Shown here piece after piece: positions 8,836-17,340 of a DNA stretch of 64,000 nucleotides (position 1 is its first letter; each line of letters opens with the position of its first letter). A model generated the notes under the pieces. It searched no databases. It was not told where the DNA came from and saw only the letters and a list, made by a program, of their open reading frames with translations. The translations under genes were made by a program, and so were the position numbers. This stretch comes from Comamonas sp. (GTDB lineage: Bacteria > Pseudomonadota > Gammaproteobacteria > Burkholderiales > Burkholderiaceae_C). Where the stretch lies: assembly GCF_009360615.1 (NCBI RefSeq), contig NZ_SPEY01000028.1, positions 1 to 64,000 on the forward strand, in the 5' to 3' direction.

Positions 8836-10452
8836 TCAACGTTTTAACCGAACGCTTGAACCCTTACCAGCTGAATCGGAGAGGCTGCCTGCCTTGTTAA
8901 TGCTAGAGGTTTCAAAGCCAAGCCGATAGCCTATCCACGCCATCATGGAACTCCAGATGAGTGGAAGTGCAATGAACATCATTGCCAATAATGTGTTAAG
9001 AATCATACGCTTGTATAGTTGCGGCTGACCTGAGCTCACGCTTTGCGTAATCTCTTGCATCAATGCAGATCCGGTCAAACCTGGGTACATGGCATCGATT
9101 AAGTGGGCGTCAAGCCATCGGGCCACATACCACATGACGGCCCAAAACTTGACCGTGAATATTGCTAATCCACCGACCACCATCACTTTTAAATCGTAGC
9201 AACTAATCACTACGATCAACGGCAGGAACATATACAACGCCATCAGTACAAGTGCTTGGAGCATGGGAAGCATATTCAACAATGGGGCCATGCCGAGTGA
9301 GGATTCAAATGCCTGTTTACCAACTCCGATGGTGCTAATCCCCCCTGTGACAGTACGCCACGCGTTCGTGCCCTTGCCATAGTCATCGCCCAGCATCTTG
9401 TCAGGACTAACAAATGTCGGGTTGGCCTTCTCAAAGGCTAGCTTTGCCATGGCATCCTTGGCCTCATCTGTCGAACTAAACGTGATAGTGTTTTGGGCGA
9501 CTTGCAAGAGACTCCGCCATGTCGAGGTGTTGCTGGTGAGGCGCTCTCGCACTCCTCCTGTAGCACCGTCAGCTTCCCACCATTGCTTGCAGGTTGGGCG
9601 CCCCCAGTCCGGGTTCATAAAGCCCTGATCCGAAGCGCCACCCTGCATGTATTCGCTGTCGCGATTGAAGTCGATGCTCCAGCCAGGCACCGGGTTATAT
9701 GAGCGCATCACGTCATAGAAACCGGGCTCTGTTCGGAAAAACTGGCTGCCTACCCAGTCCACGTCCGTGGGGCCATAGCTGCTTCCCTCAGCAAGAATGC
9801 CTCGGCCGTTGACAGAGATTTGGTTCTTGTCCATCGAGAAATACTGGCTACGTGCCGGCACAAAGCACTCGCTGTAGAAGCGCTGCACATCGTGCAACAG
9901 AGCCGGATCTTCAATGGTGGCCATCCTGGCAAGATCTGCCACGACGCGCAGATCACGTTCTGCGCTGCCAACTCCTGATCGAAACGCACCATTGATGCCC
10001 GAAGACAGCCCCATTACGCTGTACCACCACAGGGGGACATAGGACAGGTTTCCTGAGCGCCCAAATGAGCCATTCACAGCATCAGCCATGGCGCGGTCGT
10101 AGCCTGAGTTTGTACCGCCTTGTGTCGACACCACCTGGGGCTCAGACCCGTCCGCTGCACGTTCCGGTTTGTAGCTCAGATTGATGTTGTGAAGCGAAGT
10201 GAACGGCGTGGTCGCAAAGCACAGGGCCATGACCAACAGCGCAGTAATCAGCTTAGTCTGCACCGACTCAATGAGAGCCAGAACACCATTAAAGCCAGCT
10301 CCTTCTTCTTTGGCACTGTGCCAGGCGCTAAACACAATGAGCGCGAAGGGGAGCGCGGCCAGCCCTGTGCCCGTGAGGATCTCGCCGAGAAGGTTGGCGA
10401 ATGCCCATCCGTACAGGGTGGTAAAAAGTTCAAGGTAGCTATCGAGCTGCAT
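8836..10452 (-). CDS. traG: Conjugal transfer protein, TraG N-terminal-domain type
   Basis: A 538-residue inner-membrane protein, counted from ATG 10452, which lies six bases after the previous stop; an open frame continues upstream but overlaps that gene. The N-terminus (LLGEILTGTGLAALPFALIVFSAW) and the central ~385-500 region (LLNMLPMLQALVLMALYMFLPLIVVIS and several further segments) are membrane-spanning, separated by a large periplasmic part with few Cys residues. This is the pattern of the TraG N-terminal family of F- and SXT-type systems, needed for pilus assembly and mating-pair stabilisation. It is the last gene of the minus-strand operon. It lacks the long soluble TraG C-terminus seen in F. 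Confidence 0.8.
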   Translation of the reverse strand: MQLDSYLELFTTLYGWAFANLLGEILTGTGLAALPFALIVFSAWHSAKEEGAGFNGVLALIESVQTKLITALLVMALCFATTPFTSLHNINLSYKPERAADGSEPQVVSTQGGTNSGYDRAMADAVNGSFGRSGNLSYVPLWWYSVMGLSSGINGAFRSGVGSAERDLRVVADLARMATIEDPALLHDVQRFYSECFVPARSQYFSMDKNQISVNGRGILAEGSSYGPTDVDWVGSQFFRTEPGFYDVMRSYNPVPGWSIDFNRDSEYMQGGASDQGFMNPDWGRPTCKQWWEADGATGGVRERLTSNTSTWRSLLQVAQNTITFSSTDEAKDAMAKLAFEKANPTFVSPDKMLGDDYGKGTNAWRTVTGGISTIGVGKQAFESSLGMAPLLNMLPMLQALVLMALYMFLPLIVVISCYDLKVMVVGGLAIFTVKFWAVMWYVARWLDAHLIDAMYPGLTGSALMQEITQSVSSGQPQLYKRMILNTLLAMMFIALPLIWSSMMAWIGYRLGFETSSINKAGSLSDSAGKGSSVRLKR

Positions 10453-10457
10453 ATTGG

Positions 10458-10874
10458 TCAGGAGATAAGGCCCAGGATGAACCGGGCAATGTTGCCCGCG
10501 CCTATCGGGACGAGTGCGAGATAGATGGCCATTGCACCTGCAGCACGCCAGCGTAGTCCCAGCACGGCGCGCAGCTCGTGCTTGGCCACGTAGCCGTGTT
10601 TGAACCCCAACGCCACGATGGTGCGCCAGCTGGCAATCACCCAACAGCACAGGCCGACCTGTATGAGTGCGCCGAGTTGAGCTCCTCTCCGAAACCAGGC
10701 GGCGACTGAGACGACATGAGCCGGCTGCAGCTTGAGAAGCCAGGTCAGCAACGTGCCGCCAATCAACAGGATCAAGGCGCTGTAAAGAAGCCAAGGTAGC
10801 CAACGACGCAGCCGTCCCTTAGGTTTTGGAAGAGGCTCCAACACCTCCGTAGCTTGTTCGCTAGATGGGCTCAT
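10458..10874 (-). CDS. Conjugation-operon membrane protein of unknown function
   Basis: A 138-residue protein with three to four predicted membrane segments: ~27-48 (WLLYSALILLIGGTLLTWLL), ~68-88 (LGALIQVGLCCWVIASW) and ~112-134 (AGAMAIYLALVPIGAGNIARFIL). It sits between the TraH-like and TraG genes; its start overlaps the end of the upstream gene by four bases and traG begins six bases after its stop, so it is clearly part of the operon. I do not recognise a named family, but a short membrane protein at this position is usual in PFGI-type clusters. Confidence 0.65.
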   Translation of the reverse strand: MSPSSEQATEVLEPLPKPKGRLRRWLPWLLYSALILLIGGTLLTWLLKLQPAHVVSVAAWFRRGAQLGALIQVGLCCWVIASWRTIVALGFKHGYVAKHELRAVLGLRWRAAGAMAIYLALVPIGAGNIARFILGLIS

Positions 10875-12253
10875 CTTGTGCTCACCCGTCCGTCGATCAG
10901 CGGCGAAGGATCTGCGCGCGTGCCGCCCTGAACATCCATCGAAGCGGCTCCAGCCTGTTGCTGATTGCCCATGATCGACAAGGCTGTCTCGCCGGTCATT
11001 TCTTTGCGTATGCGGAACTCGAACATCATGTCGTTGATGTACTGAGTCAGGCGGTCAATCTTCGTCTGCACCTCGGATCTAACGGGAGCAGCGCCCGTGG
11101 CCTCCGGCAGGCTCATACCCGAGATCAGCGCGTTTCTGGCAATCAAAGCCTTGTCGATGGTCTTGTAGACCGCAACCTCTTGAGCAAGTCGATTGATGGC
11201 CACCGACCGCATGTCTGTCGGCAGCTTCCGCACCGCGTCCATCAGCTGCGGGCTCACCGCCATGCCGGGCGCGCTGACCTTGGCCAAGTCGGCATGGCTG
11301 CTCGAAGTGCTAGATCCCAGATTTCGCATAGTCGGCAGCACTTCGTCGAGCTCGCGTTCAAACTTCGGTGCAAGGCCAGTCGCCGTCGAGGTGATGGTGG
11401 GGCTCGGGCAATCGGAGCCTTGGGTGCACATATAGATTTTCTGATCGCCAAGGACTTCGGCACTCCAGCGAGCCAGGTCGTCCGGGGTCTTGAAGGCCTG
11501 GACCAGGCGCGTCGATGCCAGCGAGGAGCTGCCATAGTTCGCCGTCGACAGGGAGTTGGCTGCCTTGTTGATCGTGACGTTGTAGCCGGCGACGGCCAGG
11601 TCGCGGATTGGCTGGATAGGCGGGGTCCCAGCACCACCGGCTCGGCTGCCAAATACCCATGGCAATCCGGCACGCTGGCCCGCCTCGTTTTTGTTGATAT
11701 CGAGCTTGGCATTAACCACGCTGCCGCCCGTATTGGCCTTGACTTTCCAGGCATCGCCCTTGGCCAGGGCTATGTACTCCTCATACGGGTCCTGGCCGTT
11801 CTTAATCATCGCCTCCATGTCCTCACAGGTCTTCAGCGATGCAGAGACCAGCAGATCCGCCTTCTGGCTAAAGTTTTGGAAGAGCTGATAAAGGCCTGGC
11901 TGCGCGCGCTGGAGGAAATACAGCGGCAGGGCCGAGATGCCGGCTTGCACGGCCCCTGTAATCGTTGCACCCAGGTTCTGGATGCTATTCATGAGATCCG
12001 ACCAGGAGAGCCCGATGTCAAACTTCCCACAGGAATAGTTCGCGCGGACGCCGGCACCCAACTGCATCGATAAGGCGCTGCGATGGGCGGCAGCGCTGAT
12101 CGGCGAGCCCCCGCCCATACGATAGTAGAGGCCCGACGAGGTAATCGTCTGGGCGGCCGCAGGTGTCACGACCGAGGGAGCCAGCACGCAGGCCAAGGTC
12201 ACGGCAGAGCAGATCCGCTTGAAGCGCAGAGAAGAGGAGTGTGCGTTTGTCAT
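10871..12253 (-). CDS. Integrating conjugative element protein, TIGR03755 (PFL_4711) family, TraH-like position
   Basis: The 460-residue product is counted from ATG 12253 (MTNAHSS), since the longer frame runs into the upstream gene. A signal peptide ends near residue 35 (VVTPAAA-Q). The mature protein has the early block ITSSGLYYRMGGGSPIS and GAGVRANYSCGKFDIGLSW, then LMNSIQNLGATITGAVQAGISALP, which I associate with the TIGR03755 family. It occupies the place of F TraH, a periplasmic protein that works with TraU, TrbC and TraG in pilus assembly. Cys residues near 65, 165 and 280-287 may form disulfides. Operon neighbours on both sides belong to the same system. Confidence 0.8.
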   Translation of the reverse strand: MTNAHSSSLRFKRICSAVTLACVLAPSVVTPAAAQTITSSGLYYRMGGGSPISAAAHRSALSMQLGAGVRANYSCGKFDIGLSWSDLMNSIQNLGATITGAVQAGISALPLYFLQRAQPGLYQLFQNFSQKADLLVSASLKTCEDMEAMIKNGQDPYEEYIALAKGDAWKVKANTGGSVVNAKLDINKNEAGQRAGLPWVFGSRAGGAGTPPIQPIRDLAVAGYNVTINKAANSLSTANYGSSSLASTRLVQAFKTPDDLARWSAEVLGDQKIYMCTQGSDCPSPTITSTATGLAPKFERELDEVLPTMRNLGSSTSSSHADLAKVSAPGMAVSPQLMDAVRKLPTDMRSVAINRLAQEVAVYKTIDKALIARNALISGMSLPEATGAAPVRSEVQTKIDRLTQYINDMMFEFRIRKEMTGETALSIMGNQQQAGAASMDVQGGTRADPSPLIDGRVSTR

Positions 12254-12273
12254 AGTGAAATTGGAGTGGGAGG

Positions 12274-13569
12274 TCAGGGCACGGAATAGAGGTACACGCC
12301 ACGACGCCGGCAGCAGGTGTACTTTTGCCAAAGGTTCCAGGCGTAGCCGTCATCGGAGCTGGTGGCTCCGTCCCCGAAGGAGGTCAGTGACAGTGAGTCG
12401 TTTTGGCCAAATTGCTGGCACCCCGACCAAGCCTGCGGATACAACATCTGCCATTTGCGCTTCTCGCCATAGTTGAAGTAGCGATAGCCCCCAGAGGGCT
12501 GGACGCGCGAGTAGATGTGAGGCTGAGCTTCCTTGTAGATGATCGAGGCGACACGCTCAGCCAGCACTGCAGAAGCTTTCACGGGGTGCGACTGGATGAT
12601 TTCTCCGGTACGTGGGTACAGGTTCCCCCAGGTCTGCGTATAGCCCGAGCCGATCTCGCCCAGTCCGGGTACCCAGGCCTGCGGATAGATCATTTCCACT
12701 GGCACGATGCCGCGCCAGAAAGGCGCATCGAGCTCGCTTTGGAAATGCAGGTTGAAATAGCTGGCTCCGCCAGGGCAGAAGAGTGCGCCCCCGGTGCTGC
12801 CAGAGAGAATTTCGGAGAGCTGCTGCAGGCCGGCGATGCCTGCCTGGATCTGCTGCACAGTCTCGGCGATCTCCATCACCTGCTTCACACCCTCAATGGT
12901 CTTGAGAATCGTTCCAAGGCTGGCCAGCAATGATTCCGAGCTCAACAGACCTTTGGCATCAGACGCCACAGTTTCTGCAATGCTGGCAGGCACTTGGGTC
13001 CACTGGCGCCCAATGTTGGGTAGCTCCTTCGAGGGGAACTTGGCCAACTCGCTAACCGTGGGAAATGCGATGGACTTTGGCATCGTGAACATGCCGCCAG
13101 ATGCGAGCATGCTCGCAAACATGCCGGCCGGATTGCCGATGGCATCGGCCCCCTTGAAGTTCGCCATAGCCGAATTGCTGTCCAGCCCGCCGGCGGACGA
13201 GTCCAGCAGTCGTCCCGTTAAGGCAGATCCAGCAGTGGTCAGCGTGGTGGCCACGACCGTGCCGATGTCGGTCCAAGGGTGGCGCAGCGGCTCGTTGTAT
13301 GTGCTGACCACCACGTCTGGCACATAGTGGGAGATCTTGATCGATGTCCGAATCCAGCATCCGGTCCAGCCGCAGCTCAAGAAAAAGCACACGCCCTCGA
13401 CGGAGTACGACACGCAAGACAAGGCAGCCTTTGCCGTATTCGCGATGATCGCGGGGGTGGTGGTACCGGCTATCGTGGTGGCCGGTGTCAGCACGGTGCA
13501 CATCGACGTGGTGCAGATGGCCGCGACGAGGCGGCGCAGATTGCGATTGAGGGAGGGGAGCTTTTTCAT
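12274..13569 (-). CDS. Integrating conjugative element protein, TIGR03756 (PFL_4710) family, TraU-like
   Basis: A 431-residue exported protein: a basic N-terminus and hydrophobic segment end near residue 34 (TTIAG). It is rich in Cys (CVSYSVEGVCFFLSCGWTGCW at ~50-70, CPGG near 285, CC near the C-terminus) and has paired blocks VPVEMIYPQAWVPG and QMLYPQAWSGC, a pattern resembling TraU proteins, which are disulfide-rich periplasmic mating-pair-formation factors. The start overlaps the stop of the preceding DUF1525 gene by four bases. Its C-terminal end is Cys- and Arg-rich (TCCRRRGVYLYSVP). The TraU equivalence is from pattern recognition, not a search. Confidence 0.8.
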   Translation of the reverse strand: MKKLPSLNRNLRRLVAAICTTSMCTVLTPATTIAGTTTPAIIANTAKAALSCVSYSVEGVCFFLSCGWTGCWIRTSIKISHYVPDVVVSTYNEPLRHPWTDIGTVVATTLTTAGSALTGRLLDSSAGGLDSNSAMANFKGADAIGNPAGMFASMLASGGMFTMPKSIAFPTVSELAKFPSKELPNIGRQWTQVPASIAETVASDAKGLLSSESLLASLGTILKTIEGVKQVMEIAETVQQIQAGIAGLQQLSEILSGSTGGALFCPGGASYFNLHFQSELDAPFWRGIVPVEMIYPQAWVPGLGEIGSGYTQTWGNLYPRTGEIIQSHPVKASAVLAERVASIIYKEAQPHIYSRVQPSGGYRYFNYGEKRKWQMLYPQAWSGCQQFGQNDSLSLTSFGDGATSSDDGYAWNLWQKYTCCRRRGVYLYSVP

Positions 13570-14012
13570 CGGGAAGGCCTCTGCTGAGCCGCGGCGAACA
13601 GTTCGATGGCGCGGTCCACATCCGCAACTCCATAAATGACTTTGGCGCGATTGATGACGATGGCCGGGAGCCGGTCCAATCGGTACTGGACGGCCAGCGT
13701 CATGCCGGAAGCCGCATTGGTGATCTGGTCCTTGTAACGGCGGCGGATCTCGGCCTCGTGCTGACGCATATAGGCCATGGCGTCGGCTTCGTTCTTGGGC
13801 AGCCCTGCATTGAGCTGCTGCTCAAGCTGAGCCATGGCGTCCACGCGATAGACCTTGAGCACATAGCCAGGCTGGCGAAACGGCGGCCGTACCACCGTGG
13901 CCGAATTGGCGAAGACCTCCACGGTTGTCACCGAAGGGCCGATAGAGCCTTGGGCCAGCGCGCCATGAGCGCAAAGAAGCAGCACCAGGGCAGTGAGGGA
14001 GGACCGCATCAT
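13566..14012 (-). CDS. Integrating conjugative element protein, TIGR03757 (PFL_4709, DUF1525) family
   Basis: The 148-residue product starts at ATG 14012, overlapping the stop of the VirB4-like ATPase gene; an alternative ATG is the very next codon. A short signal peptide (SLTALVLLLCAHGALA) is followed by VTTVEVFANSATVV and a thioredoxin-like arrangement with YRLDRLPAIVINR near the C-terminus, which is the hallmark of the TIGR03757/DUF1525 family, related in role to TrbC/TraW-type periplasmic proteins. The conserved Pro before AIVIN suggests a thioredoxin fold but there is no CxxC pair. Confidence 0.8.
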   Translation of the reverse strand: MMRSSLTALVLLLCAHGALAQGSIGPSVTTVEVFANSATVVRPPFRQPGYVLKVYRVDAMAQLEQQLNAGLPKNEADAMAYMRQHEAEIRRRYKDQITNAASGMTLAVQYRLDRLPAIVINRAKVIYGVADVDRAIELFAAAQQRPSR

Positions 14013-16858
14013 GCGCGCGCCTCCTGCAGGCGTGCCGCCACGCGGTAGGCCGCTTGAACCTCGGTGCAACCATGCTCGTCCATGAGACGGCGGCGCTCGG
14101 CCTTCTCGTGGCCCTCGGTCATTGCCAGCGCGATTGGCAACGCCGGTGGCACGTTTCGGAACAGCCACTGATTGTTCGCGCTGATGAGCACACCTTCGGT
14201 GTACTTCGCCGGCTCCTTGACGGCAGACTCCATCATGTGGCGTTGCTCAGGTGTGAGCGATCGAAAGCGCGCGATCTCCTCGATCTCGTTTTTGTCCATG
14301 GTCAGCAACATCCAGAACTCGCACATGGACAGCACGCGGGACATGCTGCCAGGGAAGTCCTTCAAGTTTTGCGTGGCCAGCCAGAACCAGGCATTGAGCT
14401 TTCGCCACATCTTGGTGCCCTTGGCCACCTTCGGGCCAAGCAGCTCGTTGGTGGTAATCAAGTGCCCTTCATCGGTCAGCATGATGAGGGGGCGATCCTC
14501 ATGCTGAGCGGCCTCTGCGCGCGACTGCACCGAGTCCAGCAGGCTCGTGTAGGCCAGAGCAAGCGCATCCTCATAGCCGTCTTTGGTCAGTGTGCCCATT
14601 TCCACGAGGGTCACATCGGCATCGGGCCAGTCCTGACCCAGGCGGTTGAAGAGCTTGCCGCGCAGGCCCGTCGTGAAGCTCATCATCGAATGGCCCATCT
14701 CTTCGGCGCGCGCGCGGCGGTGTTCCGACAGAGATACGTCCTTGACCATGGCCGTCAGCTCCAGGGCAACGTCTTGTGTCAGAGGATGGGGCTTGCCTTC
14801 CTTGGATACGCGCACTGCGGCTCGAATAATGGCTCTGGTGACCAGATAGCGGTCGGCGCGCGTCATTCGTTTGAGCTCGGCGTCTTCGCCACCCGTAATC
14901 ATCATGATGGCCGAGATGAGCATCTCGCCCAGGTAGTCGCGCTTCTCTTCGTCCGAGTCATCGTCGGCGTCAGCCGGCTCCATCACTTCATTGACCGACT
15001 CCATCAGTCGTTCGGCACCGACGAGCTCAGCCTCCTCTTCGGTGGGAATACCCGCTCCAGCGCCGAAGTAGTCCTCCGCAGCCTTGAAGGACTCCATGAT
15101 CTCCACGTCCTGCAGCAGCTCGCTGGCGTATACGAATGGAGGCAGTGATACATCAGTGTCACCGCTCAGGTTGACGCGATACACGCTCAAGCCTTTGGTG
15201 GCCATGTCCTTGACCATCAGATCGAAGGACTTGCCTGCATCCGCGATCACCAGGCGTGGGCGGTGGATGGCCATGACCAACATGGACAGGTAACTCAACG
15301 TCGCCGACTTGCCCGCTCCTGTGGGGCCGAACACCACCATATGGGCGTTCTTCTTGCGGTCGATCTTGTTGAGCGGGTCGATCCACAATGGCTCGCCGCC
15401 CCGATTCCAGAACCAAAAGCCGGGATTGGCCGTGCCGCGTGAGCGCCCATAGACCGGCAAAATGGCTGCGATCAGGCTCGCAAACGTCAGGCGCGACCGC
15501 CGCATGCTGCGAAGGTCGAACGTGGGATCGAATGCGAATGGCAATGCACGCAGGAAGGCGTCATGCGGCACCAGGTCCTCTCGGGATTCGATAAAACGCA
15601 TCCCGGTCGGCGTCAGCTGGGCATTGACCTCGGAAACAGCCGCATCCAGATCCGCATGGGTCTTACCGCTCAGGTACAGCCCCATGAACATCGGATACAG
15701 CTTGTCCCCGGTGGCCATGTGCTGGAGCACTTGCTCCGACTCTCTATGGGTCTCCTGCGCCACGGCGTTTTGAGCACGGGAGGCCTTTTTGATGTCCTCG
15801 ACGTGGCGCTCGACCTGGTATTGGGCAGCAATCGTCACCGTCACGGACAGCATCGAGCCAGGCGGCAGCCGGTCAAACCGCGCATAGGCTTCGTTCCCGA
15901 TCCGGCTTTCTGCGGAGAAGTGCCCTATGCTAGGGTGAGCACGAAGGTTCTGCAGCGTGAGGAACTTCACCGGCTGGCCATCGAATTCGAAGCAGCCTTG
16001 TTCCTGGTTGCACGAGGGCTCAGACAGGTTTAGCGACTCGGAAAAGTCCCAGTCATAGATGCCCTCTGGAGCCACATCACCCGGATAGGGCGCGCCGCGG
16101 AACAGCTCGGCGCCCGTGCTGGCCCAGGGCACATTACGGTTGAAGAATGGAAGCATCCACTCGTAGAAGTCCTTGCCGTTGGCACGCCGCGCCGTCACGC
16201 CGGCTTCGTTCAGCGTGGCCAGCAAGGTGGTGGCCACAGCCTCCATCTGCTGCTCGGCCATGCGGCGCTCATTGACCAAGTCATCAAACTGGCGATAGAT
16301 GCAGCAGCGAACCCGCCGCTGCTGGCCACGCCAGGTCTGGCCCGTCACCAAGGTGTCGGTAAACAGCCCCTGCTCTCGGGAAACCTGCGACAGGTGACTG
16401 CGAAACTCCTTCAGCACGGACTGCGTGTATTCCGAGTCGATGATGGCCTGCGCGCGCTTGGCGTCCTTGTGCTGGGACAGGATGTAGTCGTGAAGGTATT
16501 GGTTAAGCCCGTCGATGTTTCGGTCATCGCTCAGGAAGAACTGCACCACCCAAGGCGAAGAGTCGACCTCGGGAATCGCCTGAATGGCCTCTTGAATCTT
16601 GCGGCAGTGCTCCTGCAGGTACTCCAGCGGCTGCGCCTCCGTAGCGACAGCGCCCAGCTCGAACAGCGCGCCCAAGGTCTTGCCGTCGCGCATCACAAAG
16701 TTGCGGTCTTTGGGTGAAAACTTGATCCAAGGCAGCAGCTCGGTGAAGGAGGGCGGACGGGCGGCCATCTGCTTGCGGTCGGCGGCCGTCATGAGCCGGC
16801 GCTTGTGCTTGCTTTTGGTACCACCAGACAGGCCCAGCATTTCCAGCAATCCGCTCAT
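14009..16858 (-). CDS. Conjugative transfer ATPase, VirB4/TraC family (TIGR03744)
   Basis: A 949-residue cytoplasmic ATPase that powers pilus assembly and substrate secretion. A Walker A motif, GPTGAGKS, lies near residues 510-517, followed by the VirB4-type LVIADAGKSFDLM segment; the likely Walker B and Gln/His motifs are in PLIMLTDEGHLI and FWLATQNLKDF near 800-850. The N-terminal half has the usual TraC/CagE-like domain (PLEYLQEHCRKIQEAIQ..., RVRCCIYRQFDDL). Length fits the family. The gene overlaps its neighbours by four bases on both sides, so it is tightly coupled to the lipoprotein gene before it and the DUF1525 gene after it. Confidence 0.92.
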   Translation of the reverse strand: MSGLLEMLGLSGGTKSKHKRRLMTAADRKQMAARPPSFTELLPWIKFSPKDRNFVMRDGKTLGALFELGAVATEAQPLEYLQEHCRKIQEAIQAIPEVDSSPWVVQFFLSDDRNIDGLNQYLHDYILSQHKDAKRAQAIIDSEYTQSVLKEFRSHLSQVSREQGLFTDTLVTGQTWRGQQRRVRCCIYRQFDDLVNERRMAEQQMEAVATTLLATLNEAGVTARRANGKDFYEWMLPFFNRNVPWASTGAELFRGAPYPGDVAPEGIYDWDFSESLNLSEPSCNQEQGCFEFDGQPVKFLTLQNLRAHPSIGHFSAESRIGNEAYARFDRLPPGSMLSVTVTIAAQYQVERHVEDIKKASRAQNAVAQETHRESEQVLQHMATGDKLYPMFMGLYLSGKTHADLDAAVSEVNAQLTPTGMRFIESREDLVPHDAFLRALPFAFDPTFDLRSMRRSRLTFASLIAAILPVYGRSRGTANPGFWFWNRGGEPLWIDPLNKIDRKKNAHMVVFGPTGAGKSATLSYLSMLVMAIHRPRLVIADAGKSFDLMVKDMATKGLSVYRVNLSGDTDVSLPPFVYASELLQDVEIMESFKAAEDYFGAGAGIPTEEEAELVGAERLMESVNEVMEPADADDDSDEEKRDYLGEMLISAIMMITGGEDAELKRMTRADRYLVTRAIIRAAVRVSKEGKPHPLTQDVALELTAMVKDVSLSEHRRARAEEMGHSMMSFTTGLRGKLFNRLGQDWPDADVTLVEMGTLTKDGYEDALALAYTSLLDSVQSRAEAAQHEDRPLIMLTDEGHLITTNELLGPKVAKGTKMWRKLNAWFWLATQNLKDFPGSMSRVLSMCEFWMLLTMDKNEIEEIARFRSLTPEQRHMMESAVKEPAKYTEGVLISANNQWLFRNVPPALPIALAMTEGHEKAERRRLMDEHGCTEVQAAYRVAARLQEARA

Positions 16859-17340
16859 TGGCCGGCCTCCCGAGCAGTGCGGCCGCGTGAGAATGCGGCG
16901 CGGCCTTGTTGCAGCTCTTCGGCCACCTCACCGGGCATGGCGTACTCCGTTGACTCATACATTGGGAAAACCGTGACATAGCCAGGCACGGGGTAGCGGC
17001 CCTTGGCCAGGTGGGGATAGACCACCATGACCAGATCCGGGTTGGGTACGCGTGCAAAGCGCTGTTGCATAGGCTCCAGGGCCGACCAGTAACGCTGCGT
17101 CATTTCGTCGCCGCGCGCGATCGGGCGCGCACTCGACGCACGCTCCAGGCGGTCCCGCGCCGTCTCACGAGAGGAAGCCGCCGACTGCGGGGGCTGAAAC
17201 TTGCCCCGATACACATCCACCAAGGTCGGACTACCAGCCGTAGCCTCCTTGAGCGGAGACTCGCGCGACCCAATAGCCGTGCAACCAGCCAGTAGCGCGG
17301 GAAGCACGATGGCAAGAAGAAGGGTGTTATTCGAGGCCAT
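16855..17340 (-). CDS. Conjugative element lipoprotein, TIGR03751 family (TraV-like position)
   Basis: A 161-residue outer-membrane lipoprotein. The ATG at 17340 was chosen because it gives a clean lipoprotein signal: LLLAIVLPALLAGC, with C20 as the lipidation site. The mature part is soluble and helical, ending in charged repeats (RGRTAREAGQ). Proteins of this family hold the TraV-like place in the outer-membrane core complex together with the TraK-like and TraB-like proteins encoded just upstream. The start overlaps the end of the TraB-like gene by 14 bases and its stop overlaps the ATPase gene. Confidence 0.8.
   Translation of the reverse strand: MASNNTLLLAIVLPALLAGCTAIGSRESPLKEATAGSPTLVDVYRGKFQPPQSAASSRETARDRLERASSARPIARGDEMTQRYWSALEPMQQRFARVPNPDLVMVVYPHLAKGRYPVPGYVTVFPMYESTEYAMPGEVAEELQQGRAAFSRGRTAREAGQ

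Noticed and set aside
10865..12073. Plus-strand frame of about 400 codons opposite the TIGR03755 gene
   Set aside because: Antisense frame; the minus strand has the operon gene with signal peptide and overlaps.
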